A DNA stretch of 64,000 nucleotides. Source: Agapanthus africanus (taxonomy: Eukaryota > Streptophyta > Magnoliopsida > Asparagales > Amaryllidaceae). Made by a program: the position numbers and the translations under genes. Shown here piece after piece: positions 46,430 through 60,800 of this stretch; positions within the stretch are counted from its first letter, which is position 1, and every line of letters begins with the position of its first letter. Where the stretch lies: the NCBI GenBank assembly GCA_030015575.1, contig JASDDO010000006.1:202559632-202623631 (forward strand), written 5' to 3'. The notes under the pieces were generated by a model. The model searched no databases and was not told the origin of the DNA. It worked only from the letters and a program-made list of their open reading frames with translations.

Positions 46430-49119
46430 TTAAGGAACCTTAGGATGGACATTTGTTTAGAGATTAGTGATTCTTTTCATATCCTGGATTATACATCCAT
46501 TTGAGATCCCCGATTCTATTAGTTTCATGATCATACCTTCATTGATGCTGTTCCTTCCTATGATCATGTATCCACTTTGGATCTGTTGTTTCCTTTCTTG
46601 CCTTTGATGTGCTCTCTTGGATACTCGATTGAGATTCCTGTCACCATGTTTGAGCGCAGTTTGGGCTGTCGCTAGGGTTACGGCCGGTGTGAGCTCGTTT
46701 GGTACGAGGGCCGACCTTTGTGTTTTCTGGTGACATGGGAACGTCTCGAGTTTGTGTTGGTGATTGTGACCTCTGGTGGAGGCGAGTGCTTGGTTTTGCA
46801 CCGGATGATCGTGCCATTGTTAGAGCTGCCAGTTGAGAGAGGGCTGTTGATGTACAGCATACCTCAGAGATTGTGATGTCGCCTATCGTGCAGACAGATG
46901 GACCAGCTGTTGCTGAGATTGACAGGATGTTGCTTTCGGAGCTTGCGAGCTGAAATTTGCCGGAGCTTTCAGGCAGATATGCGACAGATGCTAGCTAGTC
47001 TACCAGATTTGAGAGACGAAGGTGATTCGTCCGATTTTGCGCCAGAGCGGGCCCAGTTGAGTTGAAGATTTCCAGTGTGGAGAGTCTTACTCAGACCTAA
47101 AGCAGGCTGATTCAGAGATGACCGCTTATGTATTGCCTTTCCTGGAGGATTGAGGCATTGTTCGACGTACAGGTGTATGAGCCAGTTGTTGCTGCAAATG
47201 ATGAAATATCGCCCAGATGATTGGAGCTACTGCAGCATGAGCATGTACTTAGAGAGATAATAGCGAGTCGCTAGTCACCGAGGATGAATGACTAGGACGT
47301 GTGGTGAGTTCGCTTACCCCGATGCGTGGACATCAGGTGGATTGATTCCAGATAGAGATGACTTCACGCAGGTTCGTTGAGAGTCGATTGAGACGATCGA
47401 ATGTCAGGAGCCATTTTCCAAGTTTAAAGTATACGGAAAGACATGCAGGTGATTCTATGGACCCTCTAGAAGAATGAAACCCTAACTCGACTTAATGACC
47501 GTGTGACAGCCTTTGAACCTTAGGGTTTACGGCGGTTCCGCGGCGCCATTAGTGAGGCTTGGGTTTGCCCTTCTACGGCTGGACCACCGACGCTGTGGCA
47601 TGTACTCGATACTATTAAACTGTACCCGAGATGTGAGTTCTTGGGGGATTATGAGGATCTGACGAGTCGATCGGATGGTTCGACATTTTTCGGACATTGT
47701 GATGGGACACTGCTTGGGAGACTCCAGATGCGAGGATAGCCGTCGGAGCGCAGTTCGTGCAGTCATGATGAGACGAGTCCGAATCAGTCGACATTGATGC
47801 AGAGTGAAGAAAAGAGTCCGTACGAGATTTCGACGAGATGACGTCCCACTCCGCTGACATTAGAGATGTGATACGCACCCAGAGGTGTGGTTTATGGATA
47901 TATCTTCCAGAAAGAAGCGTGATAAGTATGCAGCCGTTCCGGAATGAGCTTTAGCTTCAGCATTGGATGATGACTTCCGGGCATTTCGGCAGGATTGAGT
48001 TTTGATAAAGGAACCTCGACAGGACCTTTCTGAAGTACGATACGAGAAGACCTAGACCAGGAGTGGTCGTTTTGCGCACACTCAGCAGGCCAGAGTTCGG
48101 CATTGTCGATGAGGTAGTTGACCAGGATCGGATAAAGGAACCTACCCAGATGCGTTGCGAATTGATCAAGGACGGACGAGTGATGAGTATTCCTCCGATG
48201 ATCGGGACGTGTTCCCGAGGACCAGTTCGGCCTGACTTCTGCTACAGAGTGATGAAGCTACCGAATACGCGATTTCGAGTCAGTGTAAGAGACTTTAGAT
48301 TGACCGTGGCCGAGAACAGTGCAGTGCATAGTAGCTTGGCGTGATGTCATAGTGGACGACGATAGAGACAGTTGGAGCAAGAGGTTCGTGTGAGACACTG
48401 ACGAGCTGTCATTGCTTCCCGTCGAGACGAGAGACCTGATTTGCTTACAGAGACGTTGGGATGTGACCAGTTTCTGAGGAAGTAGTGTTTTGAGGACACA
48501 GGTGTCTTTTGAGCGAGAAGAGGTTATGCAGGAGAGCTAGCCTCTGTACAGATCGGCATAGGCATGATTGGAAGAGACCTTGAGCAGGATTCCTTCCAGG
48601 ACATAGCTGCCATGATGTTTGCACCCAGGATCAGATGTGTGACGTGCTTTCAGAGAGCCAAAGGCTGACGTCAGTGATTTGCTGCCTTACGAGTGGTCGT
48701 GAGGTTTGACCGAGAGGTGACCAGAGAAGTGCCAGAACGGAATCGTCCCCGTTAGCACCCCTGACAGGGCCGATGAGCCGATAGACTGTGAGTTTGGTAA
48801 CCCACAGAGAGATAAGGACCCAGAGAGTCAGAGGACGCCAAACCGTGAGCAAGAGGTAGGTGGATATCCTGCGCTGCTAGCAGTGGATTCACCGACTCCT
48901 TCTCGACCTTGAAGGAGAAACTACCGAAGACGGTATTTGTGATTTGTGATTTTGTGATTCGATTATCACGTATCCGTCATTTTGGATTTCGGTATTTTGG
49001 GCGTTCTGTTTGCATGATTTAGTTTTGGTGACTGAGTTTCATGATGTTGGTTTCATGCACCCACTGGATATTTATATATTTCGCGCAGAGTTTTCATGCA
49101 TTTTAGTGTTATGCTTTGA

Positions 49120-49590
49120 TTCGTGCACGCTGATGCACACGATTGTGAGATTTTCCTTTGGGGTACACCTGATTTTGGTTTGAGACGCATTTTATCGTTG
49201 ATTTTGACCCGGATTTTGATGGTTGGTTTTGCACTCCGTGCTGGTGATGTGCTTTACACCTATTCGATGTTTGTTATTGGATTTCGTGATTCCGTGCATG
49301 TTGAGTGCGCAGGGTTTAGATTTTCATTCGTGCACGATGGATGCACAGGTTTGGATTTTCGTGCATGTTGGGCGCATGTTTTTAGATACGATTTTGGTGC
49401 GCACCCGATGCACTAAATCGAGATTTCTTCGTGCATGTTAGATGCACCGGACCTTGGCTGTCAGGCACATACGTTGCCCATGACAGAGGTTTCGTGCACA
49501 CCCGTTGCACCTAGATGTTGTTTTGTGCGCCTGTTTAGCACATATTGGATTTTTGATTTTCGTGCGCACCAGACACACAAGATTGTGTTA
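49120..49590 (+). repeat. GTGCAC-type degenerate repeat field (LARD-A copy 1)
   Basis: Pairs such as GTGCACGATGGATGCAC and GTGCACACCCGTTGCAC recur every 35-45 bp with GGATTTTCGTGCATGTT-like spacers. Repeated in copy 2 at about 56937-57407. Confidence 0.75.
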
Positions 49591-49990
49591 TGTACGTTTT
49601 TGAGATTTATTCCCTTTGGAGCAGTACCTTTTATGATGTTGGGTTTTTGCTTTCATGCTGAGCAGGACTAGTCAGTAGACGATACCTGGATATACTTTTG
49701 CATGTTTTACATCAGCTTTTTTCGTGTATAGATTGGATGTCTACATGTGTAGTTTCGGTCCATATCACATCGGTTTTGTATTGGATTTGACATTGTGTTT
49801 TTACATCGACTCCGATGATGGCGGGATGCTTGACGGAGTTTTGTTTTTGAGTTATCTGCTCAGTACCCTTGCGCATGCATTGCGCTGTGACGTTCTTTGT
49901 GTTGATGATTGCGGAGCCCCGACGACTTTGGTTTATTACTGAGATTATTTTAGTAGTAGGGGTTTAAATTTAAATTCGGGGACCGAATTT

Positions 49991-50007
49991 CTTTAAGGGG
50001 GGTAGAT
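49991..50007 (+). other. LARD-A polypurine tract (copy 1)
   Basis: AAGGGGGGTAGAT directly before TGTAACATC. The second copy ends at 57824. Confidence 0.75.
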
Positions 50008-53000
50008 TGTAACATCTTTAAAAATATAAAATATTAATTTTGGGAATTTTTATAATTTAATATTATTTTATTGATTATTTTAATATTAAATGCAAATAAA
50101 TAGGAAAAATGTTAGAAAAATTATGAAAAATTAGGGAAAATTCTAAAATGGGTTAATTATTGAAATTATGACATTTTTAAGTTGTTGTGATCATTTTGAC
50201 ACTAATTTAGTGCTAATCGCGATTAAAATCGCTAATTGGGTTTTTTGGCAATTTTGTGCAAAACTTGCACATACCACTTTTTCTATACTTGTGTATTTTT
50301 CTAGCCATGGTTTTCATTTGGGTTTACTTTTCTTGTGAGAAGGTTTAGGGATTTAAAAGAAAAAGGGAAAAAGAAAAAGAAAGTGTAATGATGAGGGTAG
50401 GTGAGAGAGAGGGTTGAACCATTGACCAAACCCTTAGCCATTTTCATCATTTCTCTCCCTCTCCCTTTGCTTTGCTGCTGCTGCCTCTTCCTCCCCCTTC
50501 CTCCACCTTCAACCTCCCCACTTCATCTCATAAAACACCCCAAAACATCACACTCACTTCATTAAAAATGTGCAAAATCCCTAGATCTACACATGGAGCT
50601 AAAGAAGTATGGATTTGGCCACTAGAGGGCAACTCAAGAATTTTCTTGAGTTGCTAATGAAGGTAATTTCTGAACCATTTGTTTAAGTATAGCCTTTCCT
50701 ATAACCCCATGTTAAGATTTAATCGATATTGTGGATTTTAGTGGAATTGAGAGAAACCTAGTTAGGGTTTGAGTGGAATTGATGTTGCATTATGAAATTG
50801 GGCTCAGTATTGATCTTACCAACACCCTAGTGTTTGAATTGGAGCCCAAAACCTGAAGCAAACACCAGAATACGGATTTTAGAAACCAATATCGGGGGAA
50901 AAACTGGAATCTGCCACTGTTAAATTGAATCTGCTAACACCCCGAGAACCCTAAAATAATATTGAGTGGAAATTGAGATGTGCAGGCAACATAGAGGCAA
51001 CACCCAAAACCCTAGCTCCCCACTCCACCTTCTGGCCGCCAAAAACTCCATTCTGGCCGCAATTTGCGGCCAGACCAGTGAGGAACTTCCTCGTTTTCTG
51101 TGCACAGCCCCAATTCCCCAATTCTTGGCCCTGGGTACTTCTAGTTTTGACAGATTCTGTCTAGGGTGAAATCTGGGACATATATCCTATGTTGTCGTTT
51201 TGGATTCGTGTTTCCGTATTCCGTATTTTTGGATTCTGAAATGGTGGAATGTGTTTTGCCTCGACTATTGTCGTTTATACGACGATATAGAGGATTATGG
51301 ATGGTTTTGAAGGCGTGCCATAGGTTCTCACCTATAGGCCCCCTTATCGTATCGTTTTGGAGTTTATGCGCCGTTTTAGATTGGATTTGGTTTTAATGCG
51401 CATATACGATATTTTGATGTGTAGGTACCCATGAAGACTTCGGACGACAAGCAAATGCATGGTGATGTCCGCAATTGGTGATGCAAGGTGAGTAGATTAT
51501 ATCTACGGGGGAAAGTCGGGTGGATGGCGTATAGCACCCCCGCAGTCCGTAGATAGCTTATTATATAGTATTGTGATATTAGGTGTATTTTGGATATGTA
51601 GGGTTAGAAGTGGCTAGTGTAGTTCATAGTCGCGAACCCTAGGATAGAATTACACCTATACATATACCCTTGCTTTTCACATGTACTTACACTGTGGTTG
51701 ATGATATGTGACGACTTTGGAGATGAGTCGATATTGTGGGCTTGGTGCCCTGGGATCGGTGTTTTGATACGATTCATATGTGGGATTTGACTTGTGATTC
51801 TTGCGGGCTTGGGATGTGTGTTTACCCCCGCATGCATACTTTACCGATGTTACCGTTTGTACTAGATATAGAGTAGTACATCCAGACTAGATGATCTGAT
51901 GACAGTGAGATGTTGATCCCTACCCAGCTTTTGGGAATGCCGTACGATGATTTACCGTACGAGCTGATATTGATGATAGATCCGCACTCATAGCTAGAGG
52001 ATATCTTACGATATGACATTGAGGCGGGATCACCGACTATATATCTACATATATACTTAGACTCAGTTTTAGGTGGTTTCCACACCTACCCCTCCTGATT
52101 GACAGGATACTTAGATGTAGTTGCATAGTAGATACTTCACTGTGCTGCTGATTTCTAGATTTCCGCATATTCATGTTATTCGCATTGCTGGCATATGTTC
52201 ATTACCATATTATTATCATGCTGTTAGGACACCAGCACCATTATCGATGATGCGTATGTTTCACGTACACTACTTGCCGGCTCACACACTTCATCATCGA
52301 TAATTGCCATGTCACTACACAGTAGTACTTATCATTTGTGATATGATGCTTCATTCGACATATGCGCATTCCTATTCCATGTTGCATGATTTCCGATATG
52401 ATTACTCTCTTTACATGTCGCATATATCATGGATTGATTGCATAGTACATCGCATTGGATTTACTGCTGGATGTTGGATTTTCATGTGATTTCTGGTTTT
52501 TGAGGACCGTGGGGTTATTTAAGAAAAGAGGCACTTTATGAAAACCCGGTACCTCGTGATATGATATTTCGGTGCGTCCACCACGCGTTTTCTCGGTGCT
52601 GAGACGTGTGCTTGAAACCCGATTCGAGGAGGTGATATACCGTTTGCGGGTTCGTGGTGGGCCCGGTATGGTTCCCCTCGGCGAGATGATCGATGGGTTA
52701 TGCCGATTGAGCCTGGAGGCGGGCGAGTACCTACCGGTGATTTTACCTGAGCTCGGCGGATATCCGGGGGATACCGCCTGGAGCCGAGAGATGGGCATAC
52801 TGCTGGGGCCGACGGGCCGATATCCGCAGACGGAGCCCAGAGATGGACATGGGTTGACTCATACTGCCGGGGCCGAGGGCCGATATCCGCAGACGGAGCC
52901 CCATATGGATGAGGATTTACGTGCCGATGCTTTGCACGGGTTTCATGATGGGTTTTCCATGATTTTATTTATATCCTCACATTGCATACATGATGCTTGC

Positions 53001-54005
53001 TGTCAGTGGGTGACAGGTGGACGGGTTCCACATATATACAGACTTGGTTCATATACAGACTGGATTTACACTTATCTTACACCAATATTAGTGGTATGGG
53101 ACGCTAATATATGTGTATTGATATTATTGATATTTCTTCATTGATACCTCATGCAGACATACCTTACACTGATGACATGTTGTTACCTGAGTACCTGGCA
53201 CTATATACATGATTAGATGTTACCTTGCCACCTTTTTACACTCAGATGTACTCTTGTGGATATTTTACTGATCGTTGACTTAGGATTATGTCTTGCATTC
53301 GATTTATCCTTGTAGATGTTTCTATTCACGAGTTGGCAACTCACCCCCGTTGTGCCACAGTTCTTGCAGGTTTTGCCGTACAGGTTCTATTGCGGCATTC
53401 CTGGCACACTACCTTCTTGCGGGTGATTTGCTATTGGTAGGTGGATTCTTTTGCATCCAGAATCCCCATTTTGTACTTATTTATTCATTGTATCTAGAAA
53501 TGTCCATCAACCAAAACTTGTATATTCTTTCAGACTCAGAGACAGTATTGTATTATTCGACCTAGAGTCGCGCTTAGTAGTATTGCGGTTTTCTTGCTAC
53601 TTGAGCTTTCTTTTGGTTTTGATCCTCGCCACTTGGCGTTGTATATTATCATATCATTGCGTGGTTGTGACCGTCGATTGACGAAGAGCTAGCTCCCGCT
53701 TGGGGATGCCTTTATCATTTTCTATAGTGTTATTCATGTTGTACCCCATTCGGGGCCAGTTTTACAAAGGAAACTCTGCCGAAATTTTTAGAAAAGACTT
53801 ATTGTTTTCAAAACGTACCTTCGGCTTAGTTATTTAAAAACCTTGATTTCAAACCTGTATTTCTTCACTTCTTTAAACCAGTTTTCCTTATTTATTCTTC
53901 AAAATGGTTTTAGATTTCTGGGCTTTTGGCTTACTTGGATCAGATGGAGTCCTATAGGCTTCATATGGTTCAAGTGCCAGTCACGTGCTCTTTCGGGGCG
54001 TGACA
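50008..54005 (+). repeat. LARD-A LTR 2 (shared central LTR)
   Basis: Nearly identical to LTR 1 and LTR 3. A few private changes (an extra A near 50363, T for A near 50329, GATATACC for GATGTACC near 52637, TTTGC for TTGGC near 52932) set it apart, while LTR 1 and LTR 3 share the other state. Confidence 0.88.
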
Positions 54006-57000
54006 AAGTTGGTATCAGAGCGCTAGGTTGACCTTGGTTCGAGTCTAAGTTTGACTATGTGGAGCCTAGGGAGTTGTTTATATACGGAACTTAGGCTTGA
54101 CCTTACGGAACTTAGACTTGGTCGAGGGGGTGTGAACCCGAACTTTCGTCGTTCTAGGATGACCCTTGGTTGATGGATTAGGTGACTAAAGTAGAGTGAC
54201 GTACCGTTGGTATGTTCCGCGGCATACTTACGACACGCCACTCCGCTTAAGGAACCTTAGGATGGACATTTGTTTAGAGATTAGTGATTCTTTTCATATC
54301 CTGGATTATACATCCATTTGAGATCCCCGATTCTATTAGTTTCATGATCATACCTTCATTGATGCTGTTCCTTCCTATGATCATGTATCCACTTTGGATC
54401 TGTTGTTTCCTTTCTTGCCTTTGATGTGCTCTCTTGGATACTCGATTGAGATTCCTGTCACCATGTTTGAGCGCAGTTTGGGCTGTCGCTAGGGTTACGG
54501 CCGGTGTGAGCTCGTTTGGTACGAGGGCCGACCTTTGTGTTTTCTGGTGACATGGGAACGTCTCGAGTTTGTGTTGGTGATTGTGACCTCTGGTGGAGGC
54601 GAGTGCTTGGTTTTGCACCGGATGATCGTGCCATTGTTAGAGCTGCCAGTTGAGAGAGGGCTGTTGATGTACAGCATACCTCAGAGATTGTGATGTCGCC
54701 TATCGTGCAGACAGATGGACCAGCTGTTGCTGAGATTGACAGGATGTTGCTTTCGGAGCTTGCGAGCTGAAATTTGCCGGAGCTTTCAGGCAGATATGCG
54801 ACAGATGCTAGCTAGTCTACCAGATTTGAGAGACGAAGGTGATTCGTCCGATTTTGCGCCAGAGCGGGCCCAGTTGAGTTGAAGATTTCCAGTGTGGAGA
54901 GTCTTACTCAGACCTAAAGCAGGCTGATTCAGAGATGACCGCTTATGTATTGCCTTTCCTGGAGGATTGAGGCATTGTTCGACGTACAGGTGTATGAGCC
55001 AGTTGTTGCTGCAAATGATGAAATATCGCCCAGATGATTGGAGCTACTGCAGCATGAGCATGTACTTAGAGAGATAATAGCGAGTCGCTAGTCACCGAGG
55101 ATGAATGACTAGGACGTGTGGTGAGTTCGCTTACCCCGATGCGTGGACATCAGGTGGATTGATTCCAGATAGAGACGACTTCACGCAGGTTCGTTGAGAG
55201 TCGATTGAGACGATCGAATGTCAGGAGCCATTTTCCAAGTTTAAAGTATACGGAAAGACATGCAGGTGATTCTATGGACCCTCTAGAAGAATGAAACCCT
55301 AACTCGACTTAATGACCGTGTGACAGCCTTTGAACCTTAGGGTTTACGGCGGTTCCGCGGCGCCATTAGTGAGGCTTGGGTTTGCCCTTCTACGGCTGGA
55401 CCACCGACGCTGTGGCATGTACTCGATACTATTAAACTGTACCCGAGATGTGAGTTCTTGGGGGATTATGAGGATCTGACGAGTCGATCGGATGGTTCGA
55501 CATTTTTCGGACATTGTGATGGGACACTGCTTGGGAGACTCCAGATGCGAGGATAGCCGTCGGAGCGCAGTTCGTGCAGTCATGATGAGACGAGTCCGAA
55601 TCAGTCGACATTGACGCAGAGTGAAGAAAAGAGTCCGTACGAGATTTCGACGAGATGACGTCCCACTCCGCTGACATTAGAGATGTGATACGCACCCAGA
55701 GGTGTGGTTTATGGATATATCTTCCAGAAAGAAGCGTGATAAGTATGCAGCCGTTCCGGAATGAGCTTTAGCTTCAGCATTGGATGATGACTTCCGGGCA
55801 TTTCGGCAGGATTGAGTTTTGATAAAGGAACCTCGACAGGACCTTTCTGAAGTACGATACGAGAAGACCTAGACCAGGAGTGGTCGTTTTGCGCACACCC
55901 AGCAGGCCAGAGTTCGGCATTGTCGATGAGGTAGTTGACCAGGATCGGATAAAGGAACCTACCCAGATGCGTTGCGAATTGATCAAGGACGGACGAGTGA
56001 TGAGTATTCCTCCGATGATCGGGACGTGTTCCCGAGGACCAGTTCGGCCTGACTTCTGCTACAGAGTGATGAAGCTACCGAATACGCGATTTCGAGTCAG
56101 TGTAAGAGACTTTAGATTGACCATGGCCGAGAACAGTGCAGTGCATAGTAGCTTGGCGTGATGTCATAGTGGACGACGATAGAGACAGTTGGAGCAAGAG
56201 GTTCGTGTGAGACACTGACGAGCTGTCATTGCTTCCCGTCGAGACGAGAGACCTGATTTGCTTACAGAGACGTTGGGATGTGACCAGTTTCTGAGGAAGT
56301 AGTGTTTTGAGGACACAGGTGTCTTTTGAGCGAGAAGAGGTTATGCAGGAGAGCTAGCCTCTGTACAGATCGGCATAGGCATGATTGGAAGAGACCTTGA
56401 GCAGGATTCCTTCCAGGACATAGCTGCCATGATGTTTGCACCCAGGATCAGATGTGTGACGTGCTTTCAGAGAGCCAAAGGCTGACGTCAGTGATTTGCT
56501 GCCTTACGAGTGGTCGTGAGGTTTGACCGAGAGGTGACCAGAGAAGTGCCAGAACGGAATCGTCCCCGTTAGCACCCCTGACAGGGCCGATGAGCCGATA
56601 GACTGTGAGTTTGGTAACCCACAGAGAGATAAGGACCCAGAGAGTCAGAGGACGCCAAACCGTGAGCAAGAGGTAGGTGGATATCCTGCGCTGCTAGCAG
56701 TGGATTCACCGACTCCTTCTCGACCTTGAAGGAGAAACTACCGAAGACGGTATTTGTGATTTGTGATTTTGTGATTCGATTATCACGTATCCGTCATTTT
56801 GGATTTCGGTATTTTGGGCGTTCTGTTTGCATGATTTAGTTTTGGTGACTGAGTTTCATGATGTTGGTTTCATGCACCCACTGGATATTTATATATTTCG
56901 CGCAGAGTTTTCATGCATTTTAGTGTTATGCTTTGATTCGTGCACGCTGATGCACACGATTGTGAGATTTTCCTTTGGGGTACACCTGATTTTGGTTTGA

Positions 57001-57824
57001 GACGCATTTTATCGTTGATTTTGACCCGGATTTTGATGGTTGGTTTTGCACTCCGTGCTGGTGATGTGCTTTACACCTATTCGATGTTTGTTATTGGATT
57101 TCGTGATTCCGTGCATGTTGAGTGCGCAGGGTTTAGATTTTCATTCGTGCACGATGGATGCATAGGTTTGGATTTTCGTGCATGTTGGGCGGATGTTTTT
57201 AGATACGATTTTGGTGCGCACCCGATGCACTAAATCGAGATTTCTTCGTGCATGTTAGATGCACCGGACCTTGGCTGTCAGGCACATACGTTGCCCATGA
57301 CAGAGGTTTCGTGCACACCCGTTGCACCTAGATGTTGTTTTGTGCGCCTGTTTAGCACATATTGGATTTTTGATTTTCGTGCGCACCAGACGCACAAGAT
57401 TGTGTTATGTACGTTTTTGAGATTTATTCCCTTTGGAGCAGTACCTTTTATGATGTTGGGTTTTTGCTTTCATGCTGAGCAGGACTAGTCAGTAGACGAT
57501 ACCTGGATATACTTTTGCATGTTTTACATCAGCTTTTTTCGTGTATAAATTGGATGTCTACATGTGTAGTTTCGGTCCATATCACATCGGTTTTGTATTG
57601 GATTTGACATTGTGTTTTTACATCGACTCCGATGATGGCGGGATGCTTGACGGAGTTTTGTTTTTGAGTTATCTGCTCAGTACCCTTGCGCATGCATTGC
57701 GCTGTGACGTTCTTTGTGTTGATGATTGCGGAGCCCCGACGACTTTGGTTTATTACTGAGATTATTTTAGTAGTAGGGGTTTAAATTTAAATTCGGGGAC
57801 CGAATTTCTTTAAGGGGGGTAGAT
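54006..57824 (+). other. LARD-A internal region 2, non-coding (3.8 kb)
   Basis: Primer site 54010-54023, hairpin 54191-54246, repeat field 56937-57407, polypurine tract up to 57824. Same content as internal region 1. Confidence 0.8.
54010..54023 (+). other. Primer-binding site, initiator tRNA-Met (LARD-A copy 2)
   Basis: TGGTATCAGAGCGC after LTR 2. Confidence 0.9.
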
Positions 57825-60800
57825 TGTAACATCTTTAAAAATATAAAATATTAATTTTGGGAATTTTTATAATTTAATATTATTTTATTGATTATTTTAA
57901 TATTAAATGCAAATAAATAGGAAAAATGTTAGAAAAATTATGAAAAATTAGGGAAAATTCTAAAATGGGTTAATTATTGAAATTATGACATTTTTAAGTT
58001 GTTGTGATCATTTTGACACTAATTTAGTGCTAATCGCGATTAAAATCGCTAATTGGGTTTTTTGGCAATTTTGTGCAAAACTTGCACATACCACTTTTTC
58101 TATACTTGTGTATTTTTCTAGCCATGGTTTTCATTTGGGTTTACTATTCTTGTGAGAAGGTTTAGGGATTTAAAAGAAAAGGGAAAAAGAAAAAGAAAGT
58201 GTAATGATGAGGGTAGGTGAGAGAGAGGGTTGAACCATTGACCAAACCCTTAGCCATTTTCATCATTTCTCTCCCTCTCCCTTTGCTTTGCTGCTGCTGC
58301 CTCTTCCTCCCCCTTCCTCCACCTTCAACCTCCCCACTTCATCTCATAAAACACCCCAAAACATCACACTCACTTCATTAAAAATGTGCAAAATCCCTAG
58401 ATCTACACATGGAGCTAAAGAAGTATGGATTTGGCCACTAGAGGGCAACTCAAGAATTTTCTTGAGTTGCTAATGAAGGTAATTTCTGAACCATTTGTTT
58501 AAGTATAGCCTTTCCTATAACCCCATGTTAAGATTTAATCGATATTGTGGATTTTAGTGGAATTGAGAGAAACCTAGTTAGGGTTTGAGTGGAATTGATG
58601 TTGCATTATGAAATTGGGCTCAGTATTGATCTTACCAACACCCTAGTGTTTGAATTGGAGCCCAAAACCTGAAGCAAACACCAGAATACGGATTTTAGAA
58701 ACCAATATCGGGGGAAAAACTGGAATCTGCCACTGTTAAATTGAATCTGCTAACACCCCGAGAACCCTAAAATAATATTGAGTGGAAATTGAGATGTGCA
58801 GGCAACATAGAGGCAACACCCAAAACCCTAGCTCCCCACTCCACCTTCTGGCCGCCAAAAACTCCATTCTGGCCGCAATTTGCGGCCAGACCAGTGAGGA
58901 ACTTCCTCGTTTTCTGTGCACAGCCCCAATTCCCCAATTCTTGGCCCTGGGTACTTCTAGTTTTGACAGATTCTGTCTAGGGTGAAATCTGGGACATATA
59001 TCCTATGTTGTCGTTTTGGATTCGTGTTTCCGTATTCCGTATTTTTGGATTCTGAAATGGTGGAATGTGTTTTGCCTCGACTATTGTCGTTTATACGACG
59101 ATATAGAGGATTATGGATGGTTTTGAAGGCGTGCCATAGGTTCTCACCTATAGGCCCCCTTATCGTATCGTTTTGGAGTTTATGCGCCGTTTTAGATTGG
59201 ATTTGGTTTTAATGCGCATATACGATATTTTGATGTGTAGGTACCCATGAAGACTTCGGACGACAAGCAAATGCATGGTGATGTCCGCAATTGGTGATGC
59301 AAGGTGAGTAGATTATATCTACGGGGGAAAGTCGGGTGGATGGCGTATAGCACCCCCGCAGTCCGTAGATAGCTTATTATATAGTATTGTGATATTAGGT
59401 GTATTTTGGATATGTAGGGTTAGAAGTGGCTAGTGTAGTTCATAGTCGCGAACCCTAGGATAGAATTACACCTATACATATACCCTTGCTTTTCACATGT
59501 ACTTACACTGTGGTTGATGATATGTGACGACTTTGGAGATGAGTCGATATTGTGGGCTTGGTGCCCTGGGATCGGTGTTTTGATACGATTCATATGTGGG
59601 ATTTGACTTGTGATTCTTGCGGGCTTGGGATGTGTGTTTACCCCCGCATGCATACTTTACCGATGTTACCGTTTGTACTAGATATAGAGTAGTACATCCA
59701 GACTAGATGATCTGATGACAGTGAGATGTTGATCCCTACCCAGCTTTTGGGAATGCCGTACGATGATTTACCGTACGAGCTGATATTGATGATAGATCCG
59801 CACTCATAGCTAGAGGATATCTTACGATATGACATTGAGGCGGGATCACCGACTATATATCTACATATATACTTAGACTCAGTTTTAGGTGGTTTCCACA
59901 CCTACCCCTCCTGATTGACAGGATACTTAGATGTAGTTGCATAGTAGATACTTCACTGTGCTGCTGATTTCTAGATTTCCGCATATTCATGTTATTCGCA
60001 TTGCTGGCATATGTTCATTACCATATTATTATCATGCTGTTAGGACACCAGCACCATTATCGATGATGCGTATGTTTCACGTACACTACTTGCCGGCTCA
60101 CACACTTCATCATCGATAATTGCCATGTCACTACACAGTAGTACTTATCATTTGTGATATGATGCTTCATTCGACATATGCGCATTCCTATTCCATGTTG
60201 CATGATTTCCGATATGATTACTCTCTTTACATGTCGCATATATCATGGATTGATTGCATAGTACATCGCATTGGATTTACTGCTGGATGTTGGATTTTCA
60301 TGTGATTTCTGGTTTTTGAGGACCGTGGGGTTATTTAAGAAAAGAGGCACTTTATGAAAACCCGGTACCTCGTGATATGATATTTCGGTGCGTCCACCAC
60401 GCGTTTTCTCGGTGCTGAGACGTGTGCTTGAAACCCGATTCGAGGAGGTGATGTACCGTTTGCGGGTTCGTGGTGGGCCCGGTATGGTTCCCCTCGGCGA
60501 GATGATCGATGGGTTATGCCGATTGAGCCTGGAGGCGGGCGAGTACCTACCGGTGATTTTACCTGAGCTCGGCGGATATCCGGGGGATACCGCCTGGAGC
60601 CGAGAGATGGGCATACTGCTGGGGCCGACGGGCCGATATCCGCAGACGGAGCCCAGAGATGGACATGGGTTGACTCATACTGCCGGGGCCGAGGGCCGAT
60701 ATCCGCAGACGGAGCCCCATATGGATGAGGATTTACGTGCCGATGCTTGGCACGGGTTTCATGATGGGTTTTCCATGATTTTATTTATATCCTCACATTG

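Larger units (their letters stand above)
46189..50007 (+). other. LARD-A internal region 1, non-coding (3.8 kb)
   Basis: Primer site (46193-46206), long hairpin (46374-46429), about 2.5 kb without recognisable protein, GTGCAC repeat field (49120-49590), then TTCGGGGACCGAATTTC and the polypurine tract. Reading frames are short and conserved only because the two copies are nearly identical. It differs from internal region 2 by about a dozen substitutions, mostly transitions. Confidence 0.8.
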